From positions 5,146,001-5,210,000 of the forward strand of contig NZ_CP108508.1 in the NCBI RefSeq assembly GCF_035917275.1: a stretch of 64,000 nucleotides of DNA, in the 5' to 3' direction. Of this stretch, positions 1 to 10,048 are shown piece by piece. The number at the start of each line of letters is the position of its first letter. Within the stretch, counting starts at the first letter, position 1. The notes beneath the pieces are model-generated. The model was not told where the DNA came from and ran no database searches. It saw only the letters and a program-made list of their open reading frames with translations. This DNA is from Streptomyces sp. NBC_01237. Lineage in GTDB: Bacteria > Actinomycetota > Actinomycetes > Streptomycetales > Streptomycetaceae. A program made the translations under genes and the position numbers.

Positions 1-369
1 GGTGCGGGCCATCGAGTCGATGGCGGTGCGCCAGTCGTCGGGGACGTCGGCGGTGCCAGCGGTGAGCGGTTCGCCGAGGACCCGGTCGAGCATCAGGTCC
101 AGGAGTTCGGCCTTGCCGGGGACGTACCGGTAGAGCGTCATCGTGCCCGCGCCCAGTTCCGTGGAGAGCCGGCGCATCGAGACGGCGCCCAGCCCCTCCG
201 CGTCGGCGACGGCGACGGCGGTGGTGACGATCCGGTCCAGGGTGAGGCCCGGTTTGGGGCCGCGGCTGGGGCGGTCGCCGGTCTTCCACAGGAGCTCCAG
301 GCTGCGCGCGATATCGCCGCTGCCGGTGGCTGTGCCGTCCGCTTCCGCTGTCGAACCGTTTCTCGTCAT
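1..369 (-). CDS. TetR-family regulator, 3' end cut by window edge
   Basis: The first 123 residues are visible, starting at ATG 369. An N-terminal helix-turn-helix is clear: residues around 50-80 carry the TetR pattern with SMRRLSTELGAGTMTLYRYV as recognition region, followed by GKAELLDLMLDRVL. The spacing before the HTH and the VPGKAELLDLM stretch resemble the TetR C-terminal subfamily that controls drug exporters. It is transcribed away from an ABC exporter and shares a 94-bp promoter region with two GTACnnnGTAC sites, so it is probably the local repressor of that exporter. The ligand-binding domain lies outside the window, so the inducer cannot be guessed. Confidence 0.9.
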   Translation of the reverse strand, partial: MTRNGSTAEADGTATGSGDIARSLELLWKTGDRPSRGPKPGLTLDRIVTTAVAVADAEGLGAVSMRRLSTELGAGTMTLYRYVPGKAELLDLMLDRVLGEPLTAGTADVPDDWRTAIDSMART

Positions 370-400
370 GGGCACCAGGGTAATGCTCCGGACAGGAACT

Positions 401-436
401 GGGTACGGTGTACTCTCATTCGGGTACAGCGTACTC
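401..436. promoter_or_regulatory. Tandem operator-like sites between TetR gene and ABC exporter
   Basis: Two 15-bp direct copies, GGGTACGGTGTACTC (401-415) and GGGTACAGCGTACTC (422-436), lie 21 bp apart, two helical turns. Each contains GTACnnnGTAC, which is an inverted repeat. The position in the divergent TetR/exporter gap suggests that two TetR dimers bind the same face of the DNA. This is inferred from sequence symmetry and location. Confidence 0.65.
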
Positions 437-463
437 AGTTCTGATGCTGCGGAGGGGGTTGCC

Positions 464-1525
464 ATGTCTGCGTCCGGATACGCGGTGCTGGCCGAAGGGG
501 TCGTGAAGCGATACCGGGAGAAGGGCCGGGGCAGGGGCGGGGGTGGGGGGAAACGGGCGCTCGACGGGCTCGACCTCGCCGTCCGCCCCGGCACCGTGCA
601 CGGTCTGCTCGGGCCGAACGGTGCGGGCAAGACCACCGCCGTGCGGGTCCTGGCGACCCTGCTGCGGTTCGACGGCGGCCGGGTGGAGGTGGCGGGGCTC
701 GACGTGCGGCGCGAACCCCGGCTCGTACGGAGCAGGATCGGGCTCACCGGCCAGTACGCCGCCGTCGACGAGGTCCTCACCGGCCGGCAGAACCTGGAGA
801 TGTTCGGCCGCCTCTTCCACCTCGGCGGCGGCCGGGCCCGGCGGCGGGCCGGGGAACTGCTGGAACGGTTCGACCTGGTGGAGGCCGCGGACAAGGGCGT
901 CAGGGAGTACAGCGGCGGCATGCGGCGGCGGCTCGACCTCGCCGCGTCCATGGTCCTCGCGCCCGCCGTGCTCTTCCTGGACGAGCCCACGACCGGGCTC
1001 GACCCGCGCGGCCGGGGCGAGGTCTGGGACGCGGTACGGGCGATGGTGGCGGGCGGCACGACGGTCCTGCTCAGCACGCAGTACCTGGACGAGGCGGACC
1101 GGCTCGCCTCGCACATCACCGTGATCGACCGGGGCCGCGCCATCGCCGACGACAGCCCGGACGGGCTGAAGAACCGGATCGGCGGGGACCGGATCGAGGT
1201 CGTCGCCGCCGAAGCGGGCGATCTCCCGGCGGTGGTGAGGGCGGTGGACCGGGTGGCCGGGGGCGGTCTCGTCGTCACCGACGACACGGTCCACCGCGTG
1301 CACGCGCAGGTCTCCGACCGGGTGGCCGCGCTGACGGAGGTGGCGCGGACGCTCCGGGACGAGGGGATCGCGGTCGAGGACATCGGGCTGCGCAGGCCCA
1401 GCCTGGACGACGTGTTCCTGCGGCTGACGGGGCGCGGCGCGGACGAGGAGACGGCGCCGGACGCGAAGACCGCGAACGGGGAGAACGCGAAGAACGCGAA
1501 CGGGAAGACGGGGGTGGCGGCATGA
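464..1525 (+). CDS. ABC transporter ATP-binding protein, DrrA-like
   Basis: 353 residues from ATG 464. It has a Walker [10 protein letters not shown], a signature [12 protein letters not shown], a Walker [14 protein letters not shown] and an H-loop region [16 protein letters not shown]-terminal extension after the nucleotide-binding domain ([17 protein letters not shown]) is the hallmark of DrrA-type ATPases of drug exporters. The reading frame is open further upstream, but that part runs antisense into the TetR gene, so the start downstream of the operator is preferred. The last codons overlap the permease start (ATGA), indicating translational coupling. Substrate unknown; daunorubicin-type drugs are the family precedent only. 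Confidence 0.93.
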   Translation: MSASGYAVLAEGVVKRYREKGRGRGGGGGKRALDGLDLAVRPGTVHGLLGPNGAGKTTAVRVLATLLRFDGGRVEVAGLDVRREPRLVRSRIGLTGQYAAVDEVLTGRQNLEMFGRLFHLGGGRARRRAGELLERFDLVEAADKGVREYSGGMRRRLDLAASMVLAPAVLFLDEPTTGLDPRGRGEVWDAVRAMVAGGTTVLLSTQYLDEADRLASHITVIDRGRAIADDSPDGLKNRIGGDRIEVVAAEAGDLPAVVRAVDRVAGGGLVVTDDTVHRVHAQVSDRVAALTEVARTLRDEGIAVEDIGLRRPSLDDVFLRLTGRGADEETAPDAKTANGENAKNANGKTGVAA

Positions 1526-2361
1526 CCGTGCTCGAACTGGATGAGGGCCCGGTCCACGCGGGTCCGCGGCACGGCCGGGCCTACTGGGCGCTCGCCGACA
1601 GCTGGAACGTCACCCGGCGCAGCCTCACCCACTATCAGCGTCAACCCGCCTCCATCATCTGGCAGTTGGGCTTCCCGATCCTGTCCGTGCTGCTGTACGG
1701 CTATGTCTTCGGCAGCGCGATGAAGGTGCCGGGCGGGGGCGACTACCGGGAGTTCCTGATGCCCGGCATGTTCGTCACGACCATGACGATGGGTTTCATG
1801 AACACCGCGATGGCCGTGGTCACCGACTCGGGCGAGGGCGTCATCGACCGGTTCCGCTCCATGCCGATGGCCCCGTCGGCGGTCGCCTCCGGACGCGGGG
1901 TGGCGGACCTGGTGGTGGCCTCCGCCGAGCTGGCCATCCTGGCGGCCACCGCCCTCGCGATCGGCTGGCGGGCGGGCGGCAGCCCGATGGAGGCGGTCGG
2001 CGCCTTCGGACTGCTCCTGCTGCTGCGGTTCAGCCTGATCTGGGTGGGCGTCTGGCTGGGGTTGCTGGTCCCGAACGCGGAGGCGGCGGGCGGTCTGTAC
2101 GCCGTCGCCTTCCCGGTCACGATGATCTCCAGTGCCCTGGTCGCGCCGTCCCTGATGCCGGGCTGGCTCGGCACCGTCGCCGCGTGGAACCCGATCTCCT
2201 CGACGGCCACCGCGACCCGCGAACTGTTCGGCAACCCGGTGGCCGGCGGCGGCACCTGGGTCGAGGAGCACGCGCTGCTGATGGCTCTGCTGTGGCCGCT
2301 GGTGATCACGCTGGTGTTCCTGCCGCTGGCCGTGCGCAGGTTCCAGCGGCTGAACCGCTGA
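1522..2361 (+). CDS. ABC-2 type transporter permease, DrrB-like
   Basis: 279 residues. It begins with a cytoplasmic N-terminus and an ABC-2 pattern ([20 protein letters not shown]), followed by about six hydrophobic segments, including one beginning [16 protein letters not shown] near the N-terminus and a last one near residues 250-270 ([19 protein letters not shown]). The conserved DrrB-type loop ([20 protein letters not shown]) is present. The gene overlaps the ATPase gene by 4 bp and should form the membrane half of the same exporter. Confidence 0.92.
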   Translation: MTVLELDEGPVHAGPRHGRAYWALADSWNVTRRSLTHYQRQPASIIWQLGFPILSVLLYGYVFGSAMKVPGGGDYREFLMPGMFVTTMTMGFMNTAMAVVTDSGEGVIDRFRSMPMAPSAVASGRGVADLVVASAELAILAATALAIGWRAGGSPMEAVGAFGLLLLLRFSLIWVGVWLGLLVPNAEAAGGLYAVAFPVTMISSALVAPSLMPGWLGTVAAWNPISSTATATRELFGNPVAGGGTWVEEHALLMALLWPLVITLVFLPLAVRRFQRLNR

Positions 2362-2463
2362 GCCGGGCCGCCGAGCCGCGCGGGGACGGGCCGCCGAGCA
2401 CGATCAGGGCAGCCGGGAAATGGTGATGCCGCAGGTGGGAGGCCCGGCGTAAGGTCGGGCCTC

Positions 2464-2988
2464 ATGCATAGAAACAAGCCCCTGCCCTTCACCACCGAAC
2501 GTCTCGACGCGCTGCCCCTGGAGGCCGCGTACGCGGACGAGATGGCCACCGTCCTCGCCGACCCGGCCCTGCACACGTACACCGGCGGCGCCCCGGAGGA
2601 CGTGGCCGCGCTGCGCGCCCGTTACGAGCGCCAGAGCGCCGGTTCGCCGGACCCCGCGGAGATGTGGGGCAACTGGGTCCTGCGGGTGCGCGAGGACGGC
2701 CGTCTGGCGGGCTACGTCCAGGCGACGGTACGGGGGGCGCAGGCGGAGATCGCCTGGGTGGTGGGGACCCCGTGGCAGGGGCACGGCTACGCGAAGGAGG
2801 CGGCGGTGGGCCTCGTCGCGCACCTGCGGGAGGAGTGTTCCGTGCGTACGGTCATCGCGCACATCCACCCCGACCACACCGCGTCCGCCGCCGTGGCCGG
2901 GGCGGCCGGGCTCGCCCCGACCGAGGAGTGGGAGGACGGCGAGGTCCGGTGGCGCAATGACGTGCCCGGAGCCGCGGGCGCGGCCTAG
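2464..2988 (+). CDS. GNAT-family N-acetyltransferase
   Basis: 174 residues. The N-terminus (LPFTTERLDALPLEAAYADE) and the acetyl-CoA site region (IAWVVGTPWQGHGYAKEAA), followed by AHIHPDHTASAAVAGAAGL, match the RimJ/RimL-like GNAT fold (GxGxA-type P-loop). Length is typical. The start ATG lies about 100 bp after the exporter permease, so co-transcription is possible but not required. The acetylated substrate cannot be read from the sequence; antibiotic, protein N-terminus or small amine are all possible for the family. Confidence 0.88.
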   Translation: MHRNKPLPFTTERLDALPLEAAYADEMATVLADPALHTYTGGAPEDVAALRARYERQSAGSPDPAEMWGNWVLRVREDGRLAGYVQATVRGAQAEIAWVVGTPWQGHGYAKEAAVGLVAHLREECSVRTVIAHIHPDHTASAAVAGAAGLAPTEEWEDGEVRWRNDVPGAAGAA

Positions 2989-2998
2989 GGTCCTCGCC

Positions 2999-3697
2999 AT
3001 GACCGAACCCGCTTTCCTGCATGCCACCCGCGACTCCTACGACACCCTCGCCGTCGACTACGCCGCCCGCAGCCGCGGTGAGCTGGCCGCCAAGCCGATC
3101 GAACGGGCCGTGCTCGACGCCTTCGCCGAACTGGTGGGCAAGGGGGGCGGCGGCGGTCTCCCGGTGGCCGATGTCGGTTGCGGGACGGGCCGGATCACGG
3201 AGTATCTGCACGGTCTCGGCGTCGACGTGTTCGGGATCGACCTGTCCCCGGGGATGCTGGCCGTGGCCCGCGAGAACTGCCCCGGGCTGCGCTTCGAGGA
3301 GGGGTCCATGCTCGGCCTCGACCTCCCGGACGCGTCGCTGGGCGGACTGCTGGCCTGGTACTCGACCATCCACGTACCGGACGAGGAACTCCCGCGGGTC
3401 TTCGCCGAGTTCCACCGTGTGCTGGCGCCGGGCGCCCACGTACAACTGGGCTTCCAGGTGGGCGACGAACCCCTGCCGATGAACGACGGCTGGGGCCATG
3501 AGATCTCGCTCGTCTTCCACCGGCGTCAGGTGGAGGGGATCGCCGAACTGCTGCGCCGGGCGGGCCTGGAGGTACGGGCGCGGCTGTGGCGGGAGCGGGA
3601 CACCGACGGCGCGTTCCCGGAACGGGCGCCGCAGGGTTTCGTACTGGCCCGTAGGCCGATTGTCAGTGGTGGGCGTCAGGATGAGGACACCAACTGA
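2999..3697 (+). CDS. Class I SAM-dependent methyltransferase
   Basis: 232 residues from ATG 2999, 10 bp after the GNAT stop. An in-frame ATG at 2957 would add 14 residues overlapping the GNAT gene and is less likely. SAM-binding motif I is VADVGCGTGRITEYL, the acidic end of beta-2 is VFGIDLSPGMLAVARE, and motif III-like SLGGLLAWYSTIHV follows. It belongs to the methyltransferase-11/25 type used on small molecules. The substrate is unknown; close spacing suggests co-transcription with the acetyltransferase. Confidence 0.9.
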   Translation: MTEPAFLHATRDSYDTLAVDYAARSRGELAAKPIERAVLDAFAELVGKGGGGGLPVADVGCGTGRITEYLHGLGVDVFGIDLSPGMLAVARENCPGLRFEEGSMLGLDLPDASLGGLLAWYSTIHVPDEELPRVFAEFHRVLAPGAHVQLGFQVGDEPLPMNDGWGHEISLVFHRRQVEGIAELLRRAGLEVRARLWRERDTDGAFPERAPQGFVLARRPIVSGGRQDEDTN

Positions 3698-3710
3698 GAA
3701 AGGGACCCTC

Positions 3711-4124
3711 ATGGGCGCCTGGGACATCGGCCATTTCGACAACGACACCGCGGCGGACTTCGGGGGCCGGGTGGACGACGCACCGCCGGAGAAGCGCGCG
3801 GATGTCCTCAGGGGCGCGCTGACAGCGGTGGCGGGCATGTCGCCGCAGGACTATGTGGACGACGGCGAGGTGGCGGTGGCCGCCGCGGCGCTGATAGCCG
3901 CCCAGTGCCCCGGCGGTGAGCCCGTCACCACCGCCTACGGCCCGAAGAAGCCCCTGCCCCCGCTCCCCGCGGACCTGCGCCCGCTCGCGGTCCGGGCCCT
4001 GGACCGGGTCACCGCCGAGAATTCGGAGACGCTGGAACTGTGGACGGACGGCGGTGCGGGCGAGGAGTGGCTGGCCGGGGTGGCCGCCCTGCGCGCCGTA
4101 CTGGCGGCGGCACCGGGGGAGTGA
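3711..4124 (+). CDS. DUF4259 domain protein
   Basis: 137 residues. The opening MGAWDIGHFDNDTAADF is the diagnostic start of DUF4259 proteins, and the small alpha-helical body (PPEKRADVLRGALTAVA, AAAALIAAQCPGG) agrees. The AGAAAGGG ribosome-binding site about 8 bp upstream fixes the start at 3711, 13 bp after the methyltransferase stop. The function of the family is not known. Confidence 0.85.
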   Translation: MGAWDIGHFDNDTAADFGGRVDDAPPEKRADVLRGALTAVAGMSPQDYVDDGEVAVAAAALIAAQCPGGEPVTTAYGPKKPLPPLPADLRPLAVRALDRVTAENSETLELWTDGGAGEEWLAGVAALRAVLAAAPGE

Positions 4125-4168
4125 CGGCTCAGCGGTGACATGGGGGCGGCGGGGTCCCGCCCCGGACC

Positions 4169-4783
4169 TCAGCGTTTCGGGCGGCCCGCCTGCACCAGCT
4201 CGGCGACATCGAGGGAGACTTCGGCGCCGATGGAGGCGGGGAGCGGGGCCTCCTGACCGGGGGCGTACACCTCGTGCCGGTCGTATCCTCCGGCCAGCGG
4301 CTCGGTCAGGACATGGATGCGGCTGTGCTTGCGGTCGAGGATGACGTAGACGGGGATCTTGGCCTGGGCATACGCGACGACCTTGATACGGAGGTCGTTC
4401 TGGTAGTTCCCGGAGGTGACCTCCGCGACCAGACGGAAGACGCTGGGGTCGTAGCAGCTGTTCTCGGCGAGGTGGTCGTCGAAGTCTTCATCCACCAGGG
4501 CCAGGTCAGGAATGGCGTAGTCGTGCGGGCCACTGGGCAGCCATACGCCGATACCTTGAATGATGGCGGATTCGCCGTCGTCGAGACCTGCGGCAATGAA
4601 CGGACGCATCAGTTTGGTCAGTGCGTGGCCATGTCGGCCGTCCGGCGATGGAGCCACGGTGATGACGCCTCCGATGATCTCGACGCGGCGCCCCGGGAGC
4701 TGCTCGGAGAGTTCGTTGGCACTCTCCAGCAGCGAGATCTCCGGTTCACCGTCACAGGGGTGCTCGACTGCTGCTGCAGACAC
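4169..4783 (-). CDS. Uma2 (DUF820) family putative restriction endonuclease
   Basis: 204 residues from GTG 4783, preceded by a good GGAGG 6 bp upstream. The PD-(D/E)xK-like core is visible: YAIPDLALVDEDF supplies the aspartate, and LVAEVTSGNYQNDLRIKVVAYAQAKIPVYVILD supplies the E...K pair. Uma2 proteins are very common, often paralogous, in Streptomyces; they resemble restriction endonucleases but no member I know of has an established role. No methylase partner is adjacent, so I do not infer a restriction system. Confidence 0.85.
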   Translation of the reverse strand: MSAAAVEHPCDGEPEISLLESANELSEQLPGRRVEIIGGVITVAPSPDGRHGHALTKLMRPFIAAGLDDGESAIIQGIGVWLPSGPHDYAIPDLALVDEDFDDHLAENSCYDPSVFRLVAEVTSGNYQNDLRIKVVAYAQAKIPVYVILDRKHSRIHVLTEPLAGGYDRHEVYAPGQEAPLPASIGAEVSLDVAELVQAGRPKR

Positions 4784-4884
4784 TGCGGGCCTCCTGGAAT
4801 GGCTGGTGTCGAGAACATCATCGTAGGACGGAGTCGCTCCGGGTGTCCCGCAGGCGATCCGCCACCCGGTCGAGTGAAGCAGAA

Positions 4885-4915
4885 ACGGCCCGGCACACGT
4901 CGTGTGCCGGGCCGT
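4885..4915 (-). terminator. Strong rho-independent-like hairpin after serC
   Basis: A perfect 14-bp stem (4885-4898 with 4902-4915) closes a 3-nt loop, followed on the minus strand by a TTTCTG tract. It lies 14 bp past the serC stop. It is GC-rich with a short T run, as usual for Streptomyces terminators, and may also stop transcription reading from the other direction. Confidence 0.85.
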
Positions 4916-4929
4916 CTCCGTACGTCCGG

Positions 4930-6153
<1,224 letters not shown>

Positions 6154-7362
6154 TCAGCCGAGGTCGACCGGGAGCTCGTACAGGTCGTTCTGCGTCACGA
6201 TCGGCTTGTTGCGCAGTTCGGCGGCGGGCACCGCGAGATCGAGCTTCGGGAAGCGCTCGTACAGCGCGGGCAGCGCGATCCCCGCCTCCAGGCGGGACAG
6301 GGCCGCACCCGGGCAGACGTGCGGGCCGTGGCCGAAGGCGATGTGGCGGTTGGGCGTGCGGGCGGCGTCGAACTCGCCCGCCGTCGGGCCGTACTGCGCC
6401 TCGTCGCGGCCCAGCGCGCCGAAGGAGACGATCAGCGCCTCACCCTTCGGCAGCACCTTGTCGCCGACCTCCACGTCCTCGGTGGCGAACCGGATCAGGA
6501 CGTGCGAGGTCGGGGTGTTCCAGCGCAGTGTCTCCTCGATCACGCTCTCCCACGCGATCTCCCCGTTGAGCACCCGCTCGCGCTGCTCGGGGTGGGTCTG
6601 GAGCGCCTCGACGACGTTGACGATCAGGCTGATCGTGGTCTCGTGACCGGCCGCGATGATCAGCTGGAGCGTGTTGACGATCTCCTCGTCGGTGAGGAAG
6701 TCACCGTCCTCGGAGGCCGCGATCAGGGCGCTGGTCAGGTCGTCGCCCGGGTTCGTCCGCTTGCCGTCGACGATCTTCGTGAACAGGGCGCCGAGGTCCG
6801 CCATCATCTGCGGGACCTCCTCGGGCGGCGTCTGCGTCGAGAAGAACTTCTCGAACAGCTGCTTGAGGCGGGGGTGGTCGGCGGCGTCCACGCCCATCAG
6901 CTCACTGATGACGTTCATCGGCAGCGGGTAGGCGAACTCCGCCTTCAGGTCGACGCTCTGCCCCTCGGGCAGCGCCGCCAGCCGGTCCAGGCTCGCGTTC
7001 GTCAGCGCCTCGATCCCCGCCCGCAGCCGCTCCACCCGCTTCACGGTCAGGGCCTGCGCGACCAGGGTGCGCAGCCTGCGGTGCTCGGTGCCGTCGACCG
7101 TCAGCATGGAGCGGCCCGGGTTGGCGAGGCCGATCAGGGGCCAGTCCATCGGTATCTCGCCGCGCTGCCAGGCGCCCCAGACGTTGATGTCCTTCACGAT
7201 CCGGCTGTCCGTGAGCAGCGCCTTCGCCTCGGCGTGGTGCGTGACGGCGTAGCAGTGCACCCCGCCCGGCAGCTCCACCTCGGCCAGTGGTCCGGCCGCC
7301 CGCAGTACGGCGCCCTCGCCGTCGAGGTCCGCGACGAAGGGGTCCAGGGCGATCCGGGTCAT
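6154..7362 (-). CDS. Cytochrome P450, conventional (CYP154-like position in conservon)
   Basis: 402 residues from ATG 7362 with GGAGGAAG upstream. The I-helix AAGHETTISL, the K-helix EETLRW (intact ExxR) and the heme loop FGHGPHVCPGAALSRLE are all canonical, so this is a complete monooxygenase. It overlaps the preceding P450 by 4 bp (ATGA) and ends the conservon operon. In S. coelicolor conservons, CYP154 and CYP157 genes are found side by side (established knowledge); this gene fits the CYP154 slot, but the CYP family needs an identity calculation. Substrate unknown. Confidence 0.93.
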   Translation of the reverse strand: MTRIALDPFVADLDGEGAVLRAAGPLAEVELPGGVHCYAVTHHAEAKALLTDSRIVKDINVWGAWQRGEIPMDWPLIGLANPGRSMLTVDGTEHRRLRTLVAQALTVKRVERLRAGIEALTNASLDRLAALPEGQSVDLKAEFAYPLPMNVISELMGVDAADHPRLKQLFEKFFSTQTPPEEVPQMMADLGALFTKIVDGKRTNPGDDLTSALIAASEDGDFLTDEEIVNTLQLIIAAGHETTISLIVNVVEALQTHPEQRERVLNGEIAWESVIEETLRWNTPTSHVLIRFATEDVEVGDKVLPKGEALIVSFGALGRDEAQYGPTAGEFDAARTPNRHIAFGHGPHVCPGAALSRLEAGIALPALYERFPKLDLAVPAAELRNKPIVTQNDLYELPVDLG

Positions 7363-8609
7363 GGTCTTCCTCCGAGGGCGGGGGTGGGAGTGAAACGCAC
7401 CGGCAGGTCGGTCAGACCGCGCAGCCAGGGCGAGGGGCGGCGGGTCAGCGCCTCGGCGGGGACGGCGAGGTCCACGTCGGGCAGCCGGTCCAGGAGGACT
7501 TCGATGCCCGTACGGGCGATGACCTCGGCGGTCTCCTGGGCGGGGAACGGGCAGCGGTGCTCGCCGTGGCCGAAGGAGAGGAAGGCGTTGTTGCCGCCGG
7601 TGAGGGCCGAGGCGTGGGTCCGTACCTGCGGGTCGCCGTTGGCGGCGGCGATCCCGAGGAGGAGCAGGTCCCCGGCGCGGATGTGCCGGCCGCCGAGGTG
7701 GGTGTCGCGCGAGGCCCACCGCCCGGCGACGTTCTGGGTGGGGGTGTCCTCCCAGAGCACCTCGTTCATCGCCTCGGCGACACTGTGCCGGCCGCCGGAG
7801 AGGGAGGCGGCGAACCGGTCGTCGGTGAGCATGAGGCGCAGCGAGTTGCCCATCCAGTCGGCGGTCGGCTGGTGGCCCGCGGCCATCATGACCATCAGGT
7901 CCTGGGCGATCTCCTCGTCGGTGAAGCCCCCGTCGTCGGCGAGCATCCGGCTGGCGACGTCGTCGCCCGGCGCGGCGTGCTTGTCGACCAGCAGCTGGAC
8001 CATGGACGAGGCGAGGTGCTGCTGTCCGGCGAGCGCCCGCTCCCGGCCGTCGATCATGTCGTTGATCGAGCCGACGAGCGCGGCACCGGTCTCGTTGGAG
8101 AAGCCGTAGAGCTTCGCCAGGACGAGTGCCGGGAGCAGCATCGCGTACTCGGCGATGATGTCCGTCCCGTCGGTGGAGCAGAACCGGTCGATGAGTCCGT
8201 CGGCGAACTCCTCCGCGTACCGCTTCAGCGAGAACGGGTCGACGCCCTCCAGGGCATTGCTGATCATCATGGCGCGCCGGCTGTGCCGTTCGCCGACCGT
8301 GTAGAGGATCGAGGGCTGCTTGCGCCCGATCATCGGGAGCAGCGGCCAGTCGGCCGGGATGCGGGCCCACTGGTTCCAGAGGTCCGAGTCCCGGCTGAAG
8401 AGCACCGGGTCACCGGTGACCTGGTGCAGTTCGCGGTAGCCGAGGATCAGCCAGGCGGGCACGTCGCCGTCGAGGACGACCGGGGCCACGGAGCCGTGGT
8501 CGCGCCGCATGTCCCGGTACAGCTGCACGGGGTCGGTCTGGAAGCGGGGTCCGGACAGCGGTACGGACCCGTGGGTGACGGGGCAGCCCGTCACGGGGAG
8601 AGCGGTCAC
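7359..8609 (-). CDS. Cytochrome P450 lacking the ExxR arginine (CYP157-like, CvnE position)
   Basis: 416 residues from GTG 8609, overlapping cvnD by 4 bp (GTGA). The I-helix AAGHQPTADW and the heme loop FGHGEHRCPFPAQE are present, so the heme-ligating cysteine is retained. The K-helix reads NEVLWEDTP: the ExxR motif has become EVLW, with tryptophan in place of arginine. The CYP157 family of Streptomyces is known to break ExxR and to sit in conservons next to CYP154, so this gene fits that family. Whether it is catalytic or a regulatory heme protein is open. Confidence 0.92.
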   Translation of the reverse strand: MTALPVTGCPVTHGSVPLSGPRFQTDPVQLYRDMRRDHGSVAPVVLDGDVPAWLILGYRELHQVTGDPVLFSRDSDLWNQWARIPADWPLLPMIGRKQPSILYTVGERHSRRAMMISNALEGVDPFSLKRYAEEFADGLIDRFCSTDGTDIIAEYAMLLPALVLAKLYGFSNETGAALVGSINDMIDGRERALAGQQHLASSMVQLLVDKHAAPGDDVASRMLADDGGFTDEEIAQDLMVMMAAGHQPTADWMGNSLRLMLTDDRFAASLSGGRHSVAEAMNEVLWEDTPTQNVAGRWASRDTHLGGRHIRAGDLLLLGIAAANGDPQVRTHASALTGGNNAFLSFGHGEHRCPFPAQETAEVIARTGIEVLLDRLPDVDLAVPAEALTRRPSPWLRGLTDLPVRFTPTPALGGRP

Positions 8610-9262
8610 GGGGTGGGCTCCGGGGTCTTGGCCGGCGGGGACGCCGAGGTCGCCGTCAGGGTCGCCTGCGGGGTCCGGGCGCGGGCCGCCAGCGTCTGCA
8701 GGTGTTCGACGAGCGTGATCAGCACGTACTTGCTGGAGGACCGGTCCCGGGCGTCGCACTCGACGAGCGGGATGTCCTCGGAGAGGTCCAGGGCCTCCCT
8801 TATCTGCTGCTCGGTGTGGAGCGGGCCGCCGAAGTCGTTGCACGCGACGATGAAGGGCGTGCCGTGGTGTTCCAGCCGGTCGATGGCGTACCAGGAGTCG
8901 GCGAGCCGCCGGGTGTCGACGAGGACGACGGCGCCCAGCGTCCCGGAGAACAGCCGGTCCCACAGGAACCAGAAGCGTTCCTGTCCGGGCGCGCCGAAGA
9001 GGTAGAGCACCGAGCGTGCGTCGAGCGTGATGCGGCCGAAGTCGAACGCGACCGTGGTGGACGTCTTCGCGTGCACGCCGTCGAGGTGGTCGACGGCCTC
9101 GCCCGCGCGGGTCATGGTCTCTTCCGTGTTGAGCGGGCGGATCTCGCTGACGGATCGGACCATGGTGGTCTTGCCGACGCCGAAGCCGCCGACGACGACG
9201 ATCTTCAGTCCGTTGTCGGCCGTCGCCCGCAGGGCGGCACGGTCAGAGGTTGCGGAGTCCAA
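8606..9262 (-). CDS. cvnD: Conservon small GTPase CvnD
   Basis: 218 residues if translation starts at TTG 9262, which lies 20 bp inside the end of cvnC. No ATG or GTG in this frame would keep the P-loop intact without running far into cvnC, so the start is inferred from coupling. G1 is VVGGFGVGKTT; G3 is degenerate in the family-typical way (LFGAPGQERF); FIVACNDFGG occupies the G4 position. It is the Ras-like GTPase of the conservon, which works with CvnA-C at the membrane in a G-protein-like signalling complex (established for S. coelicolor cvn9). Confidence 0.92.
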   Translation of the reverse strand: MDSATSDRAALRATADNGLKIVVVGGFGVGKTTMVRSVSEIRPLNTEETMTRAGEAVDHLDGVHAKTSTTVAFDFGRITLDARSVLYLFGAPGQERFWFLWDRLFSGTLGAVVLVDTRRLADSWYAIDRLEHHGTPFIVACNDFGGPLHTEQQIREALDLSEDIPLVECDARDRSSSKYVLITLVEHLQTLAARARTPQATLTATSASPPAKTPEPTP

Positions 9263-9614
9263 CGAGCACCTGTTCCAGGATGTCGGGGTCGGGGAGCCGG
9301 TCCGCGACACGGGCGGTACGGGGGTGGCGGGCACTGATCCGGCTGGTGTCGAGCAGGTCGCAGAGCATGATGCGGACGATGCTGACGGGCAGGCTCAGGC
9401 TCGCGGCGATCTCGACGACCGCCGTGGGGCGCTCGCACATCCGCAGGATCGCGACGTGTTCCGACTGCATGCCGGGAGACGGATCGCATTCCGAGACGAC
9501 GAGGGTCACCAGGTCGAAGGCGGCCGAGTCGGAGCGGCTGCGGCCACCGGTGAGGGTGTAGAGCCGGTCCGGATCGTCGTCGCGACCGGGGCGGGGGCGG
9601 GGCGCCGTCGTCAT
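9243..9614 (-). CDS. cvnC: Conservon DUF742 protein CvnC
   Basis: 123 residues. It shows the DUF742 winged-helix-like core, RLYTLTGGRSRS followed by LVTLVV and HVAILRMCERPTAVVEIAAS, ending in DILEQVLVGL. DUF742 proteins are the third component of conservons and bind the other Cvn proteins. It overlaps cvnB by 4 bp (ATGA) and cvnD by 20 bp, so the order and stoichiometry of the complex are probably set by translational coupling. Confidence 0.93.
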   Translation of the reverse strand: MTTAPRPRPGRDDDPDRLYTLTGGRSRSDSAAFDLVTLVVSECDPSPGMQSEHVAILRMCERPTAVVEIAASLSLPVSIVRIMLCDLLDTSRISARHPRTARVADRLPDPDILEQVLVGLRNL

Positions 9615-10048
9615 ACGACCGTGGTTTCGGCCGTGGCCGGGCCCTCGGCGGGATAGCGCGGCGGGGCGACGAGGTGCTCGCCGAGCTGCTCGACGAGTTC
9701 GCTCATGTTGTGGCCGACGAGGCCGACGTCGGAGTCCTCCGCGGCGACGACCGCGAGGTGGGCGCCCGCGCCCGCCTCGACGATGAACAGCACACCGCCG
9801 TAGAACTCGGTCATCGCGGACCGTACGCCGCCGGTGCCGTCACCGAACTCGATGGACGCGCCGTGCGACAGGCTCTGGATCCCGGCGGAGATCGCGGCCA
9901 GCTGGTCCGCCTGGTCGACGGAGAGCTCGGGGGTGCGGCACAGCTTGAGGCCGTCCCGGGACAGGACGAGGGCGTGCCGGGTGCCGGGCGTGCGTTCGAG
10001 CAGCCCCTCCAGCAGCCAGTTGAGCTTCTCGTCGGTGGTCGCGGTCAT
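9611..10048 (-). CDS. cvnB: Conservon roadblock/LC7 protein CvnB
   Basis: 145 residues with the roadblock/LC7 pattern: LNWLLEGLLERTPGTRHALVLSRDGL at the start, then DQADQLAAISAGIQSLSHGA and a C-terminal VGLVGHNMSELVEQLGEHL. Roadblock proteins are regulators of small Ras-like GTPases (as with MglB and MglA), so CvnB is the expected partner of CvnD. It overlaps cvnA by 4 bp. Confidence 0.94.
   Translation of the reverse strand: MTATTDEKLNWLLEGLLERTPGTRHALVLSRDGLKLCRTPELSVDQADQLAAISAGIQSLSHGASIEFGDGTGGVRSAMTEFYGGVLFIVEAGAGAHLAVVAAEDSDVGLVGHNMSELVEQLGEHLVAPPRYPAEGPATAETTVV

Noticed and set aside
416..1303. 295-codon minus-strand frame over the ABC ATPase gene
   Set aside because: It is antisense to a clearly conserved ATPase; its His/Arg/Pro/Val composition has no motif. 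High-GC codon bias keeps such frames open.
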